DNA of 23,397 bases. Origin: JAJPJX01 sp964568355 (GTDB lineage: Bacteria > Acidobacteriota > Terriglobia > Bryobacterales > Bryobacteraceae). The notes beneath the pieces were generated by a model. That model saw only the letters and a program-made list of their open reading frames with translations. It had not been told where the DNA came from and searched no databases. A program made the translations under genes and the position numbers. The stretch is from assembly GCA_964568355.1 (NCBI GenBank), contig CAZMRK010000006.1, positions 1-23,397 of the forward strand, given 5' to 3'. Of the stretch, positions 20,410 through 23,397 are shown in pieces (position 1 is the first letter of the stretch; every line of letters begins with the position of its first letter).

Positions 20410-23397
20410 ATGCGTCTGGTTCTAGCCGCCCTTGGCCGGCCGATGACGGTTGTCGTGGTCCTCATTGGCCTGGCTCTCTGCTCCGTGCTCGCCGTTCAGC
20501 GGATGGCCGTGGACATCTTCCCCAAAGTCGGGGAGCCTGCCATCTACGTGGCCCAGCCGTATGGAGGCATGGATCCGGCGCAGATGGAGGGCTACCTCAC
20601 CTACTATTACGAGTATCACTTCCTCTATATCACCGGAATCAGTCGGGTGGAGAGCAAAAGCATTCAAGGCGCCGCTCTCATGAAGCTGGTCTTCCACGAA
20701 GGTACGGATATGGCCCAGGCGATGGCGGAGACCGTGGGATACGTGAACCGCTCACGTGCCTTCATGCCGCCGGGGACGGTGCCACCTTTTATCACCAGGT
20801 TCGATGCGGGCAGTGTCGCGGTCGGCCAACTGGTTTTCAGCAGTGCGACCCATACGCAGGGAGAACTGCAGGATTTCGCTCTCAATCGCGTGCGTCCTCT
20901 GTTTGCGACTCTGCCGGGCGTCTCCGCTCCGCCGCCCTTCGGCGGAAATCAGCGGACGATTGTGATCACACTCGATCCCGACAAGCTGCAGCAGTATCAA
21001 ATCTCGCCCCAGGAGGCGATTGCGGCCGTTAGCAAAGCCAGCCTGGTGATGCCTTCGGGAAATATGTGGACCGGAACGGTCAACCGCATCGCCAGAACCA
21101 ATGCGGCGCTAGGGGGAGATCTTTCCGAATTGCTGAGCGCCCCCATCCGGCCTGTTTCCGGCACGACAATCTATCTCAGAGATATCGGGACCATCGAGAA
21201 CAGCACCGACGTCATCACCGCTTACGCACATGTAAACGGCAAAAGAACGGTCTACATCCCGGTAACCAAGCGAGCCGACGCGTCGACGCTGGCCGTCATC
21301 AACGCCGTCAAAGCCGCGATTCCCGATTTCAAGAAGGTTGTGCCGAACGATGTGGATGTGAGCCTGCAATTCGACCAGTCGCCATTTGTGCGGAACTCGC
21401 TGCGGGGACTGGTTACCGAAGGGCTGCTCGGAGCCGGGCTGACCGGCCTGATGGTTCTCCTTTTTCTGCGGGATTGGCGCAGCGCCTTGATTGTCGTCCT
21501 GAATATTCCGTTCGCCCTGCTGAGCGCCGTGATTCTGCTGTGGTTCACCGGGCAGACCATCAACATCATGACGCTTGGCGGCCTAGCTCTCGCCGTTGGC
21601 GTTCTGGTGGACGAGGCGACGGTTGAAATCGAGAATATCCATACCCAGATGGTGCCGGGCGTATCGAGGGCTCGCGCGGTGGTGGAAGCATGCAGCCGCA
21701 CCGCCATGGCTCGCCTGCTTTCGATGGTCTGCATTCTCGCCGTCTTCGTGCCGTCGTTCTTCATGATCGGCGTGAGCCGCCAGCTCTTCGTTCCACTGTC
21801 GCTGGCAGTTGCCTTTTCGATGATCGCGTCCTATCTCCTCTCCAGCAGCCTGGTGCCGGTCTTCTCCACCTGGCTCATGCGGGAAACGCATCGCGGCGAG
21901 GGGTACGAGGGACTCTTCGGGCATCTCCACTCCTTTTACGAGCGCTATCTCAACGTCGTTCTTCGGCTTCGCTGGCCGGTGACCCTCGGCTATCTGGCAA
22001 CGGCGGTTGCCATCCTATACGTGCTGTTGCCGCGAGTGGGGACCGAGCTGTTTCCGGATGCCAATGCGCCGCTTCTGCGGGTGCGGTTGCGCGCGCCCGC
22101 GGGCACGCGGATCGAAGAGACGGAACGCATTGTGCTTCGCGCTCTTCAGGTGATGGAACAAAGCACGGGCGGCCAGAACGTCGAAATCACCAGCGACTTC
22201 GTCGGGGTCGTTCCCCCGAGCTATCCCGTCGATCTGATCCATCTGTTTACCAGCGGCCCGCAGGAAGCGATTATCCAAATCGCAATGAAACCCGAAACGC
22301 CGCGGGGCGCCGCTCTGCGCGAGCGCATCCGAAACGAGCTGCGCCGGGAACTGCCGGACTGCCAGGTCTCCTTTGAAGCCGCCGATATCGTTTCCCAGGT
22401 CATGAGCTTTGGATCGCCCACCCCCATCGAAGTGGCGATACAAGGGCCAAGCCTCGCCGACGACTATGGATACGCGCGGAAGATTCAGTCTCAGTTAGCG
22501 AAACTGGCTTTCATCCGGGATTTGCAGTTCGCACAGGAGTACAACTACCCGACGCTCGATATCCACATCAGCCGGGAACGGGCCGGTCAATTCGGGCTGA
22601 CCATGGCGGATGTCGCGCGCTCCGTTGTACCGGCAACGTCATCGTCGCGGTTCACCGAACCGAACTACTGGCGCGATCCCAATTCGGGCAATGCTTTTCA
22701 GATCCAGGTGCAGCTACCACAAAACCGGATTCAGAGCCTGGATGAAATCGGGGGCCTTCCCGTCATGCCGAGCGGGCGTCCTGAACCGCAACTGGACCAC
22801 ATTGCATCGCTGAAGCCCGGCACGATGCCCGGCCTGATTGAGCGCTTCAACGGGCAGCATATTGTCAGCCTGACAGCCAATATTCACGGAATCACCCTTG
22901 GAGAAGCGGCGCCGGGGCTGAGGCAGGCATTGGCCGCCGCCGGAGAACCGCCGCGGGGCGCGAAGATTGTCATGAAAGGCGAGCTTCCGCCGCTCGAGCA
23001 GACCATCTCCGGACTTCGGATCGGTCTCCTGCTGGCGGTGGTGGTGATCTTTCTGCTGCTCTCCGCGAACTTTCAGTCGATGCGCCTGGCGCTGGCTATC
23101 GTGCTCACCGTGCCCGCCGTGCTTTGTGGTGTTCTGCTGATGTTGTGGATCACTCGCACCACACTGAATATTCAATCTTTTATGGGCGCGATCATGGCTA
23201 TCGGCATCGCTGTCGCAAACTCGATTCTGCTGATCACGTTCGCGGAGCGGTTCCGGCACGAGAACAGGCCGGTGCCGGATGCCGCTCGCCAGGGCGCTTC
23301 GAGCCGTTTGCGGGCCATCCTGATGACTGCCGCGGCAATGATCTTCGGCATGGTACCGATGGCGATCGGGTTCGGCGAAGGCGGAGCCCAATCGGCG
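20410..23397 (+). CDS. RND efflux pump permease, partial (C-terminus beyond window)
   Basis: 996 codons from the ATG at 20410 to the window end without a stop; full-length pumps have about 1030-1050. TM1 is LVLAALGRPMTVVVVLIGLAL; large periplasmic loops follow TM1 and TM7 (about 550-870). TM4 carries LALAVGVLVDEATVEIENIH, with D401 matching AcrB D407 and E402 at the D408 position. TM10 reads GIAVANSILLITFAER, with A936 where AcrB has K940. RND permeases export drugs, lipids or metals by proton antiport. With the TolC-like gene 16 bases upstream and AAAGGCG before the ATG, this is a pump operon, but no periplasmic adaptor is encoded yet; it may follow beyond the edge. Substrate unknown; CusA metal-pump Met clusters were not noticed. 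Confidence 0.94.
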   Translation, partial: MRLVLAALGRPMTVVVVLIGLALCSVLAVQRMAVDIFPKVGEPAIYVAQPYGGMDPAQMEGYLTYYYEYHFLYITGISRVESKSIQGAALMKLVFHEGTDMAQAMAETVGYVNRSRAFMPPGTVPPFITRFDAGSVAVGQLVFSSATHTQGELQDFALNRVRPLFATLPGVSAPPPFGGNQRTIVITLDPDKLQQYQISPQEAIAAVSKASLVMPSGNMWTGTVNRIARTNAALGGDLSELLSAPIRPVSGTTIYLRDIGTIENSTDVITAYAHVNGKRTVYIPVTKRADASTLAVINAVKAAIPDFKKVVPNDVDVSLQFDQSPFVRNSLRGLVTEGLLGAGLTGLMVLLFLRDWRSALIVVLNIPFALLSAVILLWFTGQTINIMTLGGLALAVGVLVDEATVEIENIHTQMVPGVSRARAVVEACSRTAMARLLSMVCILAVFVPSFFMIGVSRQLFVPLSLAVAFSMIASYLLSSSLVPVFSTWLMRETHRGEGYEGLFGHLHSFYERYLNVVLRLRWPVTLGYLATAVAILYVLLPRVGTELFPDANAPLLRVRLRAPAGTRIEETERIVLRALQVMEQSTGGQNVEITSDFVGVVPPSYPVDLIHLFTSGPQEAIIQIAMKPETPRGAALRERIRNELRRELPDCQVSFEAADIVSQVMSFGSPTPIEVAIQGPSLADDYGYARKIQSQLAKLAFIRDLQFAQEYNYPTLDIHISRERAGQFGLTMADVARSVVPATSSSRFTEPNYWRDPNSGNAFQIQVQLPQNRIQSLDEIGGLPVMPSGRPEPQLDHIASLKPGTMPGLIERFNGQHIVSLTANIHGITLGEAAPGLRQALAAAGEPPRGAKIVMKGELPPLEQTISGLRIGLLLAVVVIFLLLSANFQSMRLALAIVLTVPAVLCGVLLMLWITRTTLNIQSFMGAIMAIGIAVANSILLITFAERFRHENRPVPDAARQGASSRLRAILMTAAAMIFGMVPMAIGFGEGGAQSA

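Overview
The window looks like the chromosome of an Acidobacteriota bacterium close to Solibacter/Bryobacter. This is inferred from high-GC coding, two proteins carrying the TIGR03437 C-terminal domain that I know as abundant in Solibacter, a TonB-dependent receptor with an N-terminal carboxypeptidase-regulatory-like domain, Tat-exported Gfo/Idh/MocA and PIG-L enzymes, and a PadR-linked efflux operon. No phage, CRISPR array, rRNA or intact insertion sequence was seen.

Layout. 1-1031 (-) is an exported Gfo/Idh/MocA oxidoreductase cut by the window edge. 1131-2318 (-) is a compact single-domain ClpB/ClpA-type AAA+ ATPase with its own terminator. 2436-3155 (-) is a DUF2461 protein, divergent from murB (3182-4168, +), which seems to be leaderless. 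Two near-identical palindromes separate murB from a convergent 1078-residue secreted subtilase (4283-7519, -). 7596-10570 (-) is a tight operon: MoxR ATPase, a YchF-like P-loop protein with an altered G3 motif, and a Tat-exported PIG-L deacetylase. A 75-residue unknown gene (10649-10876, +) diverges from it and may also be leaderless.

10963-16332 (-) is a three-gene envelope unit: a secreted stand-alone TIGR03437 protein, a TonB-dependent receptor whose TTG start overlaps the previous stop by 11 bases, and a secreted beta-helix-like protein. It looks like a substrate-capture and import module of unknown ligand, and it is the best candidate here for an undescribed system.

16333-17083 has no gene I can support. 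A tRNA-Val(CAC) lies at 17084-17160. From 17161 to about 18480 there is a graveyard of gene fragments: a C45/AAT-like hydrolase fragment, a 154-bp fold-back (MITE-like) element, a frameshifted LytTR regulator end, and the plug region of a TonB receptor fused directly to that LytTR remnant by deletion.

18535 to the right edge (+) is an efflux operon: a PadR repressor with a near-consensus promoter and a 13-bp tandem repeat over its start, a TolC-family outer-membrane channel, and an RND pump (partial). The pump differs from AcrB at two of its three best-known proton-relay positions. A periplasmic adaptor is not in the window and is expected downstream.
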